A DNA stretch of 64,000 nucleotides from Cunninghamella blakesleeana (Eukaryota; Mucoromycota; Mucoromycetes; Mucorales; Cunninghamellaceae). The notes beneath the pieces are model-generated. The model saw only the letters and a program-made list of their open reading frames with translations, was not told the origin of the DNA and did no database searches. Location of the stretch: positions 1,385,501 to 1,449,500 of the forward strand of contig JAFCIZ010000002.1 of NCBI GenBank assembly GCA_017871115.1. Reading direction: 5' to 3'. The position numbers were made by a program, and so were the translations under genes. Positions within the stretch are counted from its first letter, which is position 1, and each line of letters begins with the position of its first letter. Positions 27,705 to 38,935 of this stretch are shown in pieces.

Positions 27705-28720
27705 TGTTGTGTAAATTTTTGGTTGTTTGAAAAATAGAATTTCCTTTTATAGTTTTGGAAAGTAGATAGTTTTGTAGTTTAGTTTAGTTGTCAGTGAGCA
27801 CCAGTATCTTGTTTTATAAGTAGATACAACTTAGTTTAGATTGATAGTTTAAAATAAAAATAAAATAATAAAATAAAATAAAATAAATTATATAATTGGA
27901 TAAAGATCAACAATTATATAGACAAAATAATAAAAATTAAAATAAAATAAATATAATATCGGATAAAGATCAACGATTATTATAATAATATAATATAAAA
28001 TAATATTGGATGGTAATCAACAATATTAATATAAAGTAAATATAACCTTTAGCTAAAAAGATGAGTTAAGAGAATTTAATATATATAAATCTTTATTTCA
28101 AATTAACTGATTTTTCAAAAATAAAATAAAATCTCGCTCCTTTATATATAAAAATGATCTGAATTCAAACCCAGATTGGTAGGTAAGTTATAAAGACCAT
28201 TATAACAAGGAGGAGTATAAATTGATAAAGTTATAAAAGATAAAATAAATAAATATATATATAATCATGAAATACTATTGGATAAAATATAAGGTTAATA
28301 TATATACAGTGGGGGAAAAAACTGTTCATACGTTTTCAAAATTTGACTTTGTTCTTTAATTACTCTATCAATACTTTATCAATCCTTATGAAACTTAGAA
28401 TAGTAATAGAATAGCTTATTTATAAATATATTATAAAGTTTGAGTTTAAAATATTTAGATCTCCGGTTTTTATTAAGGTTTTAAACAGCGATGTCCATAT
28501 GAACAGTTTTTTCCATAATGTGAATATTAAGCATTTCCGTTCTGTTTGCCTACTTTACCTTTTATTATTGGTTCGGAAAGTATAGAATAATAATTACTAA
28601 TGTAAATGCATTCCGAAAAACTATTTAAACCATTATTTTTCAGTTTATTTTTTTTTATTTTCTTTCACTTTTCTTTATCACCTCAATTAAACTACCTATT
28701 CACTTTGTCCATTAATCAAG

Positions 28721-29680
28721 ATGCCTCAAGCTTTACCTGTAGACGTCCAAAATGATTTAAAATCAATGTTGATCAATGAAATACCATACAGTATCATTTC
28801 TAGTAGACTTGGTTTATCAAAAGGTGTCATTAGTAACTACTCTAGTAAGTGGTTCCCTAATAGAAACCGTAATCTTGGTGGAAGACCTATTGTTGTAGCC
28901 GACAAAACTAAATCTCTTATCAAAAAAATGGTTCTATCAGGTCAACTACTAACTGCCACGGATGTCCAAAGGATGTTATCGAACCTAGGATATGAATTGA
29001 CAGTCAAAACATCGGCTAATGTTTTAAAATCTATGAATTTTTTTTCTGCTATTAAAAAAAAGAAGCCACTTTTGTCAAAAAAGCATCAACAGGACCGTTT
29101 AAACTTTGCAAAAAGATACAAAAACTGGACTATTGATGACTGGAGACGTGTAGTATTCTCTGACGAAACCAAAATAAACGTCTGGGGGTCTGATGGCTGC
29201 AAATATTATTGGTCAAGACCAGGTGACAAATTGAAGCCTCATCATCTTGATTTAACAGTCAAGCATGGGGGTGGAAATATAATGATGTGGGGTTGTATAA
29301 CTCATTCTGGACCAGGATATGCATGTCAAGTTTACGATGGGACTATGAAAGCTAAGGATTATCAAGAAATTTTGAACACTACATTCAGAGATAGCATGGA
29401 ATACTATGGTTTTGACTGGTCAGAGTATTATTTTCAACAGGATAACGACCCAAAACATAAGGCAACATCTACTATTGAATGGATGCGACAAGAAAAGATA
29501 AAAATACTCGAAGATTGGCCAGCACAAAGTCCTGACTTAAACCCAATTGAACATGTGTGGCACCATTTGAAGTTAAAGCTTAGTGAATATGGTACCAGGG
29601 CTAAAGGTGTTCACGAATTATGGGAAAGAATTGATGTAGAATGGAATTCTTTTACACAGGAACAATGTAGAAGATACATA
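28721..29680 (+). pseudogene. Family A transposase (A3), split by E2 at codon 320
   Basis: Codons 1-320 of a transposase that is otherwise identical to A4. All three catalytic residues are in this piece. E2 entered the TA of the ATACATAGATAGT stretch; the last 20 codons and stop are at 32999-33061. The truncated product gains only one or two foreign residues and then a stop (CAG TAG), so it loses just the C-terminal tail; whether it still works is unknown. Confidence 0.94.
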
Positions 29681-29813
29681 CAGTAGGCAGCAAAATTGTT
29701 CACATGTTTTTGATTTTTATGAAAAATTGATTTTTTATAAAAATACTATTAATTGATGATAGCTGCTTCTTATATTGTTAGAAAGCCCTGTTTAATGTGT
29801 ATCTCTCTCTATA

Positions 29814-31469
29814 CAGTGGGTGAAAAAATTGTTCACGTGTTACTCACTTTTTCACTTTTTCACTTGTATCTCAACAACGGTCAGCAGCAGCACAAAGCCA
29901 AATACAGTATTTGAAAGCCATGTTAAACAGGTTTATTTTGATGTGTAACATAGGCGGAGTTTATTATTAATATAAGCAATGAGAGCGATATAAAGGGGAA
30001 GGGGTTACGTGAACAATTTTTTCCTTCTCTAAAATCTATCACTAATACCTTGTTGAGCCACCCTTAGCGTCAATTACAGCCTTGATTCTCTTTGGCATAC
30101 TGTCAATATACCTTCTACACTCATCCTTGGTGAATGTATTCCACTCTTTATCACATCTTTCCCAAAGTTCATGGACACCTTTGGCCTTCTTCTCATAGAC
30201 ACTAAGTTTGAGCTTGAGATGATGCCACAGGTGCTCAATTGGATTCAAATCTGGGCTCTGAGCAGGCCAATCTTCTAGAACAACGATGCCTTGGTCCTGG
30301 ATCCATCTTTTGGTGGCAACGGAACGGTGATTGGGTGCATTATCGTCTTGAAAATACATCTCTGACCAGTCCAGACCATAGTACTCCATGGTGTCACGCA
30401 GACTTGTATCCAAGATGTGAATATAATCCTCCGACTTCATGGTCCCATCGTATACTTGACATGCATATCCAGGTCCATAGTAGGTCATACAACCCCACAT
30501 CATCAGGCTTCCACCACCATGCTTGACAGTAACATCGATATGATGCGGCTTGAGATCATCATCAGGTCTTGACCAATAGTACTTGCACCCATCTGACCCC
30601 CAAATGTTGATTTTGGTCTCATCTGAGAAGATGACTCTTCTCCAATCATCGATGGTCCAATGTTGGTGTCGTTTCGCCCAGTCAAACCTCGCCTTCATGT
30701 GCCTGGCGCCCAACAAAGGCTTCTTCTTCTTAATGGCGGAAAAGAAATTCATTGACTTGAGGACATTACCGGCCGTTTTTGCTGTCAAGGTGTACCCAAG
30801 CTGCAAGAGCTCTTTATGGACATCATGAGCAGTAAGAAGAGCACCAGAAAGAACCTTCCTACGCACCAAAGACTTGCTTGCATCAGCCACAATCGCCGGT
30901 CTACCAGCTCGGTTGCGATCGCGGTTGGGAAACCACTTGTTGGCATACTTGCTGATCACCCCTTTGGATACACCCAGCCTCTTGGAGATAGTTACCATGG
31001 GTACATCTTTCATAAGAAGGTTTTTTAAATCCATTTGGACGCCAACAGGAAGAGCACGAGTCATGATAAGGGAAGTATCGTAAGCAAAAGAGTTCAGCGA
31101 AAAAAGAAGGTAAAATAGGGAATTTCCCAGCAAAATCATGGTGTTTATATACTTTTTATAATTTGTAGGACCATCTAGAAGGCTCCAATGCATTTGTCAG
31201 CACGATTAATTAGCAGTTCTTGGTGGTACCACGCGAATTATTGAAAATGTTTTCCATTGGAAAAAATTGTTCACGTAACCCCTTCCCCTTTATATCGCTC
31301 TCATTGCTTATATTAATAATAAACTCCGCCTATGTTACACATCAAAATAACCCTGTTTAACGTGGCTTTCAAATACTGTATTTGGCTTTGTGCTGCTGCT
31401 GACCGTTGTAGAGATACAAGTGAAAAAGTGAAAAAGTGAGTAACACGTGAACAATTTTTTCACCCACTG
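29814..31469 (-). mobile_element. Tc1/mariner element B3 (family B), 1656 bp, innermost of the stack
   Basis: Family B ends with TA at 29812-29813 and 31470-31471; the E terminal repeat reads CTCTCTATATGTTAC once it is removed, as in E3. Confidence 0.96.
30042..31064 (-). CDS. Tc1-type transposase, family B (B3), 340 aa, intact
   Basis: Protein identical to B2, with the same start (MTRALPVGV), catalytic motifs and 35-residue spacing. As the youngest layer of a stack A3 > E2 > B3, it shows that family B was active after families A and E. No lesion seen; both terminal repeats are present, so it is potentially autonomous. Confidence 0.95.
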   Translation of the reverse strand: MTRALPVGVQMDLKNLLMKDVPMVTISKRLGVSKGVISKYANKWFPNRDRNRAGRPAIVADASKSLVRRKVLSGALLTAHDVHKELLQLGYTLTAKTAGNVLKSMNFFSAIKKKKPLLGARHMKARFDWAKRHQHWTIDDWRRVIFSDETKINIWGSDGCKYYWSRPDDDLKPHHIDVTVKHGGGSLMMWGCMTYYGPGYACQVYDGTMKSEDYIHILDTSLRDTMEYYGLDWSEMYFQDDNAPNHRSVATKRWIQDQGIVVLEDWPAQSPDLNPIEHLWHHLKLKLSVYEKKAKGVHELWERCDKEWNTFTKDECRRYIDSMPKRIKAVIDAKGGSTRY

Positions 31470-31602
31470 TATGTTACACTTTTGTATCACTTGTAGTTTG
31501 GCAGTAATAGGAGTTTAAAAACTGTCGCATCACTTGAACAATTTTGCTGCCGATTAAAAAAAATGCTTTATTTATAAAAATATGTAAAAAATATATAATA
31601 AA

Positions 31603-32622
31603 CTAGTATTTGGTCCATAGCCCTTTGTTTTTAATAACTTCTTGGCAACGTTTAGGCATGGTTTCGATACATTTCATGCACTCTTCTTTAGTAATACTAT
31701 ACCAAGTTTCCGAGATCCTTTCCCAGAGGTCGTTCATGCCAGCTGGAGGAGATTCATAGTTTTTAAATAGTTTTCTTTCTAGTATAGCCCACATATTTTC
31801 AATTGGATTCAAATCTGGTGATTGAGGAGGCCATTTCATCACCTTAAATGGTTGTTCAGCAAGCCATTCTGTCACTATTTTTGATGTATGCTTTGGATCA
31901 TTGTCATGCATAAATTCAATTTTGTTTAAATCCATATTGTAATCGTCAACTGTATTGATTAAATCATCTTGTAAAGTAGAAAGATATATTTCTTTATTCA
32001 TATGAGACGTTACATCGACGATATACCCGACACCTTCCCATGTAATGCAGCTCCATACCATAATACTTCCACCACCACCTTTTACCGTTTCTCTTACATG
32101 ACGTTTTTGAAGACTTTCGTGTGGTCTTTTCCACGCATACAGTTTTCCATCTGAGCCAAACCGATTTATTTTTGTTTCATCTGACCAAATAATTCGTTTC
32201 CAGTCATCAATAGTCCACTCCTTATGATCCTGTGCCCATTCTAATCGTAACTTACGATTTTTTTCAGATACCTGCGGTTTTTTTGGTTTAACAAACGCTT
32301 TTAACCCTGATTTTTTTAAGCTGCGGCGGATAGTATCAACACTAACATTGATACTCAAGTCTGATTTTAATGAATTCATGACCTGGACAGCATTATCGTT
32401 TCCATTTTTAGTGATAGAACGCACATTATACTGATGTTCACGGCTAGTAAGTAAGGATGGCCGACCAGGATTATTAATTTTTTCAAAATTTAACATTGTT
32501 GAACGTGTTTTTTGAACTCTTCCTATACTAACCTTTGTTAATTTAGCTACTTGGCGAACAGACAGACCTTTACCAAGGTGCATAATTACAATACGATCCA
32601 TTTCATTGCTAATTGGCTTCAT
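31603..32622 (-). CDS. Tc1-type transposase, family E (E2), 339 aa, intact
   Basis: Helix-turn-helix LTKVSIGRVQKTRSTM (residues 27-42), NNPGRPS hinge, second helix-turn-helix, catalytic WSDETKINRFG, FMHDNDPKH and NPIENMW (34-residue spacing). His replaces Gln before the second Asp (HDND), as in E3. The gene is whole, but B3 separates the left binding sites, which may hinder end pairing. Identical in protein to E3 (59272-60291). Similar to family C in the C-terminal half. Confidence 0.94.
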   Translation of the reverse strand: MKPISNEMDRIVIMHLGKGLSVRQVAKLTKVSIGRVQKTRSTMLNFEKINNPGRPSLLTSREHQYNVRSITKNGNDNAVQVMNSLKSDLSINVSVDTIRRSLKKSGLKAFVKPKKPQVSEKNRKLRLEWAQDHKEWTIDDWKRIIWSDETKINRFGSDGKLYAWKRPHESLQKRHVRETVKGGGGSIMVWSCITWEGVGYIVDVTSHMNKEIYLSTLQDDLINTVDDYNMDLNKIEFMHDNDPKHTSKIVTEWLAEQPFKVMKWPPQSPDLNPIENMWAILERKLFKNYESPPAGMNDLWERISETWYSITKEECMKCIETMPKRCQEVIKNKGLWTKY

Positions 32623-32998
32623 GGTGACAAAAATCTAAAATTTTATAGTATTATTTTGTAAAAAATAAATAAATATACAAAGTAAACAAAAGGGAAAAGT
32701 TATTTTTTTAAAAAAATTAAAAATAAAAGGTTTTCAGTAACATTTACAAGCCTCTTGTGACTAATTTTTATTTTTTAGAACTCGGCAGCAAAATTGTTCA
32801 AGTGATGCGACAGTTTTTAAACTCCTATTACTGCCAAACTACAAGTGATACAAAAGTGTAACATATAGAGAGAGATACACATTAAACAGGGCTTTCTAAC
32901 AATATAAGAAGCAGCTATCATCAATTAATAGTATTTTTATAAAAAATCAATTTTTCATAAAAATCAAAAACATGTGAACAATTTTGCTGCCTACTGTA

Positions 32999-33061
32999 GA
33001 TAGTATGCCTGATCGTATTCAAGCTGTATTGGATGCTAAAGGCGGACCAACAAGATATTAG
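32999..33061 (+). pseudogene. Family A transposase (A3), last 20 codons
   Basis: GATAGTATGCCTGATCGT onward matches the end of the A gene (DSMPDRIQAVL...), ending TAG; it is the part cut off by E2. Confidence 0.93.
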
Positions 33062-33388
33062 TTAATTAATTAGAAATTGGAAAAAACTGTTCATATGGAC
33101 ATCGCTGTTTAAAACCTTAATAAAAACCGGAGATCTAAATATTTTAAACTCAAACTTTGTAATATATTTATAAATAAGCTACTCTATTACTATTCTAATT
33201 TTCATAAGGATTGATAAAGTATTGATAGAGTAATTAAAGAACAAAGTCAAATTTTGAAAACGTATGAACAGTTTTTTCCCCCACTGTATATACATATATT
33301 TATATATGCAAAAACACTTGTTTAAAAATATATTTAAAAATTATTTTTAGGATTATTTAGGTATGGTAAGTTCAACCATACCATAACA

Positions 33389-35476
33389 ATTATATAATTG
33401 GATAAAGATCAACAATTATATAGACAAAATAAAAATAAAATAAATATAATATCGGATGAAGATCAACGATTATTATTATAAAATAATATAAAAAATAATA
33501 TTGGATAGTAATCAACAATATTAATATAAAATAAATATAATCTTTAGCTAAAAAGATAAGTTAATAGACTTATTATAAGTACTTTATTTTTATAACAGGG
33601 TTTTAATTGATTTTTTCAAAAGTAAAATATAATGGTCGAGTATTTATATAAATAAATAAAAATAAGGTTATTGTTTTCTTCTCCTGAGAAGAGAGAAAAA
33701 ACATAAAACCATTTAAAAATAATAATAATAAAAAAAGAATAATAAATAAATATAAATATAGATAGTAATTATAATAAAAATAAGAATAAAATTAATAAAA
33801 GTAATAAAACTTCAAATAGCTGTCGACTATTTTTTAAGATACTCGAGACGTACCCACTTCATAATATTATTAAAAATCATTTTAAGTGTTGTGGATTATT
33901 TTAGTTGTTTTAAAAGTGGAATGTTGTGTGTGTTTTTGGTAAGAGTTATTTTTGCTAAAATAAAATAAGAGAGTTTGTATTTATTGTTATGTGGATTTTT
34001 GTTTAAGATTTATTTTTTTGAAATGAGGAATGAGTATTAAAAGTAATATTTGATATGAATAATATAATCCCAGTGAGCACCAGTTCTTGTTTTATAAGTA
34101 GAACGACTTAATATAAAGGAACAAAAATAAAATAAAAAGATATAAAAAATATAAAAAAATTAAAAGAGTAATATAATTGCAGGATTAAGTAAGATTTCAG
34201 TAACCGCAATGTAAAATGAAGATAATATAAAAATTTAAAAGTAATTTAAATTTGAGTTGTTAAAAAAAATATTCCAGTAAATAGATATATAAAAAAAATA
34301 AAAGATAAAATAAAATAAAATAAAAATAGCTTGTTATAAAAAAATATATAAATTCAGTAACATGAATATGTTACAAGTAAAATAAAATAAGACAAGATTA
34401 TAAAATATGATTTAAAAAGTGGACAAGTTTACTAATTATTTAGTAGATAATGATTTATTATAAAAATTTGGCAATTTAAAAAAAAGTAAAATAGAAAGAT
34501 TGGTTCTATTTATGCTAAGAAAAATCTAAAAATATTATAAGAGTGAGGAGAGGTAAGATAATGTTTGGAGTCATGGCACCAGCAACACAAAACCAGGTCC
34601 AAAAAAGAAAAGAAGAGAGAAGAAAAAATCAAAGAGTATTGTTGTTAATAGTAGTTAAAAAAGCTAAGTTAATAAAGTTTATTTATTATAATAAAATATA
34701 TTTAAAATTAACTGATTTTTTCAAAAATAAATTAAAAAATCAAGTATTTATGTTAAAATTTAAAAAATAAAGTTTATACTTTAGGCTTTTGGCAAGGTAC
34801 CCCAAAGTATAAACCTTATTTCCTTTCCAAAAAAAAAGAACAAAATAAATGGTACTAATGATAATAATGATTTTAAACTTTATTTTAAGGTGATCCCATT
34901 GAATCACTCCATAACAAGATTTATTTTTACTAAAATAAAGAATGAGGGTTTGTATTTATATGTATAATAAATAAGAGAGTGCCGGTGAACATCAGTCCCT
35001 GTTTTCTAAGTAGAGCGGCCTAATGTAAAGGAATAATAAAAGGATAACATAAACATTAAAAGCATAACAAAATAAGCAGAATTAAAGCAAAGTTTAATGG
35101 CCGGCAAATAAAATAGTGTGCAAATTTAAAATATTTTAGATCAGTATTGTTAAAAAATAGTTGAGTAAATAAATATAATAAAATAAAATAAATTGATATC
35201 GTATAAATCGATCGGCTCTTTATTAATTCATCTTTTTAAAATAACGAGCAATAATATACGAAAAATTTAAATAGTACTAATTAATATAAAACTTAATGAT
35301 AATAAAGCTAATTTCAAAATATCCAACTTATCTCAGGATATGACAAAGTTAAAAGATTAGTTTTTTTTTTTTTGAGAAAAGTTCACAGTTATTACGAATA
35401 TAATTAATGTATTAGAAATAAACCCTATATTCAATATTTCTTCTTTTTTCCCAATACACATTTTGTTTGGTAAATA
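33389..35476 (-). repeat. Layered LTR remnants (LTR-2c, LTR-3, LTR-1c and older)
   Basis: 33389 to about 33660 continues LTR-2c. 33922 starts an LTR-3 (TGTTGTGTGTG) cut after 62 bp by an LTR-1c (start 33985, TGTTATGTGG; promoter block about 34070-34115; ends near 34655 in TTGTTAATAG). Sequence after that returns to LTR-2-like text (ACTGATTTTTTCAAAAATA). A strongly diverged promoter block (GTGCCGGTGAACATCAGT) near 34980 marks an older LTR. No gene seen; boundaries beyond 34660 are uncertain. Confidence 0.6.
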
Positions 35477-37152
35477 CAGTGACGAGCGAAATTGTTCACG
35501 ATTTTTTTTTTTTTACATTTTTTCATTTATCTTGAAAAGTACATATTTAACTGTAGACATATGTTATATCATTCGAAAGCCCTATTAAAATACTAAATGT
35601 AAATAAACAATTTTCCATATAATATATATTAACATAAATGATAAAGAAGCACTTGAAAAAAAAAAGTCTCAAAAATGCATATTTTTTTTTATTAAAAAAA
35701 TTAAATATATTATTATTTGCTAATTAAATTCAACAAAATCACCATTTAGTTGCCCCTCCTTTTTGTTTTATCACAGCCTCTATACGTCTAGGCATACTTT
35801 CAATATGTTTTATGCACATTTCCGGTGTTATTTTTTTGTACCATATGTGGGCCGCGCGCTCCCATAGTTCTTGTTTGTTTTTAGGCGGTATGTTGTATGC
35901 TGCAAGTTGACACTTAAGATAAAACCACATATTTTCGATTGGATTTAAATCTGGAGAGTATGGTGGCCAATCTAGAACGTTTATATGATGTTTTTTTATC
36001 CATTTAGTGGTAAAAGCTGACTTATGTTTAGGATCATTGTCTTGTTGCAGAAGAACCTCATTCAGTTTCATGCCATAATCTTTTAAGGTGCCTTTGAAAT
36101 CGTCCCCTAAAATCTCACAGTACAATTTAGAGTCCATTCCACCTTCTATTTTTGCAATATAACCTGGTCCGTGTTGCGTAAAACAACTCCACAACATTAA
36201 ACTTCCACCACCACCCTTATACTTGAAATTGAAATTATGGTCTCGTAAAGGTCTTCCTTTTTTAACCCACGTCCATAATTTCCCATCGGATCCAAAACGA
36301 TTTATTTTTGTTTCGTCACTAAAGACGACCTTTTTCCAATCTTCAACTGTCCAGTGTCTATGTGCTTTTGCCCAATTTAAACGCTTTTTCTTTCGTATAG
36401 TAGTAAGTGGCAATGCCGACTTTTTAATCTCCGAAGCAAAATCATTATTACCAAGGAATCTTCGTATAGAATATGCTGAAATATTATAGCCACTAAAACG
36501 TAAAGCCCTTGAAGCACCTATAGCTGTAGAAAACTTGCCAGTATAGAAGTTACGAGCAATCAACCTGCCTAAATTACATGAGATTTCTGAATGTCGACCA
36601 GCATTATTTTTACAATTAACGTAATTGCGTTTTGCAATTTTACTAATGAGACCGAGTGAAATATTCAGTGAACTTGCAATACTTCTATATGTTTCTTTAT
36701 TATTAAGTTTTTCCAAAACTGCCATTTTTTTGTTGTGAGATGTCTTCACCATTGTTAATGGAATTAGGTTAATGAGTAGTAAGATGGTAAAGATTCAAAA
36801 AAAATAAAAAAATAAAAAAAACTGTAATTATAGTGACTTAAGGTCTCGGAAAATTTAAAAAATAAAAAAAAAAACCATTTTATAATGTCACATAAAAAAT
36901 TATATTTAAAAGAATTTTATATCTATCATAAAAACAGAAAAAAAAAAAACAGGTTTTTCATACTTTTTTTGAAACCCCGTTCATTTAAGGCTTCATACTT
37001 TCTCCAGCGCCAATTAGTATATAAAGCATGAAAGCTCATAACCACAGCTCTCATTTGATATAAAAGTTACCATTTTGTATTTATATTTAATTTCGAGAAA
37101 AATAAAAAAATATAAAAAAAAAAAAAATCGTGAACAATTTCGCTCGTCACTG
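35477..37152 (-). mobile_element. Tc1/mariner element G1 (family G), 1676 bp
   Basis: Ends CAGTGACGAGCGAAATTG and inverse, TA at 35475-35476 and 37153-37154. The terminal inverted repeat is short (about 30 bp) followed by poly-T. Confidence 0.95.
35739..36752 (-). CDS. Tc1-type transposase, family G, 337 aa, intact
   Basis: Helix-turn-helix LNISLGLISKIAKRN (residues 28-42), NNAGRHS hinge (His for the usual Pro), second helix-turn-helix, catalytic FSDETKINRFGSDG, LQQDNDPKH and NPIENMW with 34-residue spacing. It ends in Trp (GGATKW) rather than Tyr as in other families. Identical in protein to G2 at 50454-51467. Terminal repeats complete, so potentially autonomous. Confidence 0.94.
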   Translation of the reverse strand: MVKTSHNKKMAVLEKLNNKETYRSIASSLNISLGLISKIAKRNYVNCKNNAGRHSEISCNLGRLIARNFYTGKFSTAIGASRALRFSGYNISAYSIRRFLGNNDFASEIKKSALPLTTIRKKKRLNWAKAHRHWTVEDWKKVVFSDETKINRFGSDGKLWTWVKKGRPLRDHNFNFKYKGGGGSLMLWSCFTQHGPGYIAKIEGGMDSKLYCEILGDDFKGTLKDYGMKLNEVLLQQDNDPKHKSAFTTKWIKKHHINVLDWPPYSPDLNPIENMWFYLKCQLAAYNIPPKNKQELWERAAHIWYKKITPEMCIKHIESMPRRIEAVIKQKGGATKW

Positions 37153-37154
37153 TA

Positions 37155-37740
37155 TATATAAATAAAATATTTTTTAAAAAAGAAAAAGAATAAAACAATT
37201 TAAAAGGTTAATTAGAATTTGATAATAATTAAAATAAAGTTATTTTTTTTTTCATTTTTATCTCCCAAAATATAAAAATAAGGAAAATGTTAGTATATGA
37301 TATTATATATAAAAGTTTATGGCTCTTTTTCACCTTTTTCACTTTTGCAATGATATATTATTGGTTAGTATTTGCTATATATATAAATAGCAATCGAGTT
37401 GAGTTTTTTCTTTCCAATTGTATTTGTATTAATATAATATTTTTATTGTTTATTGAAATAATATAGCATTTATAATTGAATAACTTTTATTATTTCAACA
37501 CTTTTGAGCTTATAATTAGTTAAAAAAAAAACAATAACAATATTATACCTATTAATTTTGTACTGTTGAATCAAGTTATATATTCATTTTTATTATTTTA
37601 GATATAGATTTTATAGTTCAACATAAGGAGAGTTTTCTTATTTTTAAAAAGAAATCTGAAGATAAATAACTGACGATATTTATTTATTTATTTATTATAA
37701 TAGATATAGTAAAAAAAATTAAAAAGTAAAAAAAAAAAAA
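37155..37740. other. AT-rich stretch between G1 and the membrane-protein candidate, no gene seen
   Basis: No frame or repeat of note; TATA- and poly-A-rich. It may hold the 3' flank of the gene at 37741. Confidence 0.6.
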
Positions 37741-38172
37741 TTAAAAGTGATAGTTTTTCTTCCATATATAATATTCAAATGGAATGACTGCGGTTAGGCC
37801 GCTTGCTGTAACGGAAACATCCCAAAAAAAAAGTGATGCAGATGATGGATCCTTTAATTTGTAATAAATAAAAAAGAAATAAAGGAGATGCTGTAAAATA
37901 GCAGCAAAAGGAGCTACCATAAGACGAATAGCGGCTTGTTTATGACCACCGCGTTTTGGATAAATAACCACATTAATAACCAGTAAACATTGAGATATGA
38001 ATGAATAAACAGCGGCAGATAATAAACCATAGTTTTGAGCTTTTGTATCTTGTCTCGTTTTAATGTACATCAAGATTAAACCAGTTAAAATATTTGATAC
38101 TACGGAAAACGTCATGATCCAACCCATGCATTTATGAATATTATAAGTTGATTTTTTATTTTTTTTTATCAC
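37741..38172 (-). CDS. Candidate host membrane protein, DUF2306-like, 3' exon or fragment
   Basis: The open part encodes about 143 residues with four hydrophobic spans (around 16-37, 49-68, 82-103 and 110-133) and His-containing turns: NIHKCMGWI at the start of the first span and GGHKQAAIRLMV before the third. That spacing of H..MGW and H....IR resembles the DUF2306 membrane family as I remember it; function unknown. There is no ATG at its beginning: the frame extends upstream to an AG at about 38222 (CTATCTAG), so this is likely a downstream exon. A short frame with ATG at about 38411-38413 (MEIKKVVLYWILFTVPF, one membrane span) may be the first exon. The intron between them has no clear donor, so a frameshifted pseudogene is equally possible. 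Confidence 0.4.
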   Translation of the reverse strand: MIKKNKKSTYNIHKCMGWIMTFSVVSNILTGLILMYIKTRQDTKAQNYGLLSAAVYSFISQCLLVINVVIYPKRGGHKQAAIRLMVAPFAAILQHLLYFFFIYYKLKDPSSASLFFWDVSVTASGLTAVIPFEYYIWKKNYHF

Positions 38173-38419
38173 AGGGAAATAAATGATAAAGAATTGAAAG
38201 CATAAAGTTCCACACTAGATAGCAGAAGCAATCCTATGAAGGTTTAATGTTGTTTTAAAAAATTTTTAAAAAAAAAGGATTGATCTTCGAAATTAGGGGG
38301 ATATCTTTGTTGAAATAAATTAAAAATATCATAACGATAAGATAATACTATAAAAAATAAGCTAAATGGAACTGTAAATAAGATCCAATATAAAACTACT
38401 TTTTTTATTTCCATTATAG

Positions 38420-38935
38420 TATATATATATATACTAAAAGTAAAGAAAAGAAAAGTATTTTAATAAAATTTAAAATCCTATATATATTATTTTGAATTCC
38501 CTTTTTAAATAAGTAATTGTAACGATCCATATATTTACAATTTTTTTTTTTTAGATTATCACACGATATAATAGTACATATGAATATATTCATTAAACAT
38601 GTATTTATCTCCCATATATATATATATATATATATATTTATTTATTTATTTATTTTAAAATTTTAATGGGGAATTATATTTATGCAGCTATAATAACAAT
38701 AATGCAAATGTAAAATAAACTTTTTTTTATATTTCTTTAACTTTAATTTTATTTTATCTCAATATGAGTATGGTGAATTTGGTTTAGATTATATTGTTAC
38801 CTTTATTTTATTTTACTTTATTTTCAGTTTATATATTTTTATTTTACTTACACCAAGGTCATTTCTACTTTATTCTAATATTATGATCGATTTGTTTTAT
38901 CAAAACTATAAAAGGAATTACTTTCCTAACATATA
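38420..38935. other. AT-rich stretch, possible LTR end at 38880-38933
   Basis: CAAAACTATAAAAGGAATTACTTTCCTAACA at the right resembles the outer end of an LTR-2 in plus orientation and ends in AACA. The rest shows no gene. C3 follows. Confidence 0.4.

Larger units (their letters stand above)
29681..32996 (-). mobile_element. Tc1/mariner element E2 (family E), interrupted by B3
   Basis: Ends CAGTAGGCAGCAAAATTGTTC and inverse; TA at 29679-29680 and 32997-32998, within the A3 transposase. Net length 1658 bp. B3 entered its left terminal region at TA 29812-29813, between the outer and inner binding sites. Confidence 0.96.
28307..33286 (+). mobile_element. Tc1/mariner element A3 (family A), interrupted by E2
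   Basis: Ends at CAGTGGGGG (28307) and CCCCCACTG (33286), TA duplicated on both sides. Net length without E2 and one TA is 1662 bp. Binding sites are of the CTGTTCAT type. Confidence 0.96.
27705..33388 (-). repeat. Solo LTR-2b (about 702 bp net) carrying the A3 stack
   Basis: Starts TGTTGTGTAAA, ends CATACCATAACA; flanked by ATTA at 27701-27704 and 33389-33392, a 4-bp target duplication. Inserted in another LTR-2. Contains A3 with E2 and B3. The promoter block is near 27795-27835. Confidence 0.87.

Noticed and set aside
34980..35100. Active LTR promoter
   Set aside because: The block is strongly diverged (GTGCCGGTGAACATCAGT, TTTTCTAAG replacing the TATA core) and no LTR ends are found, so only an old remnant.
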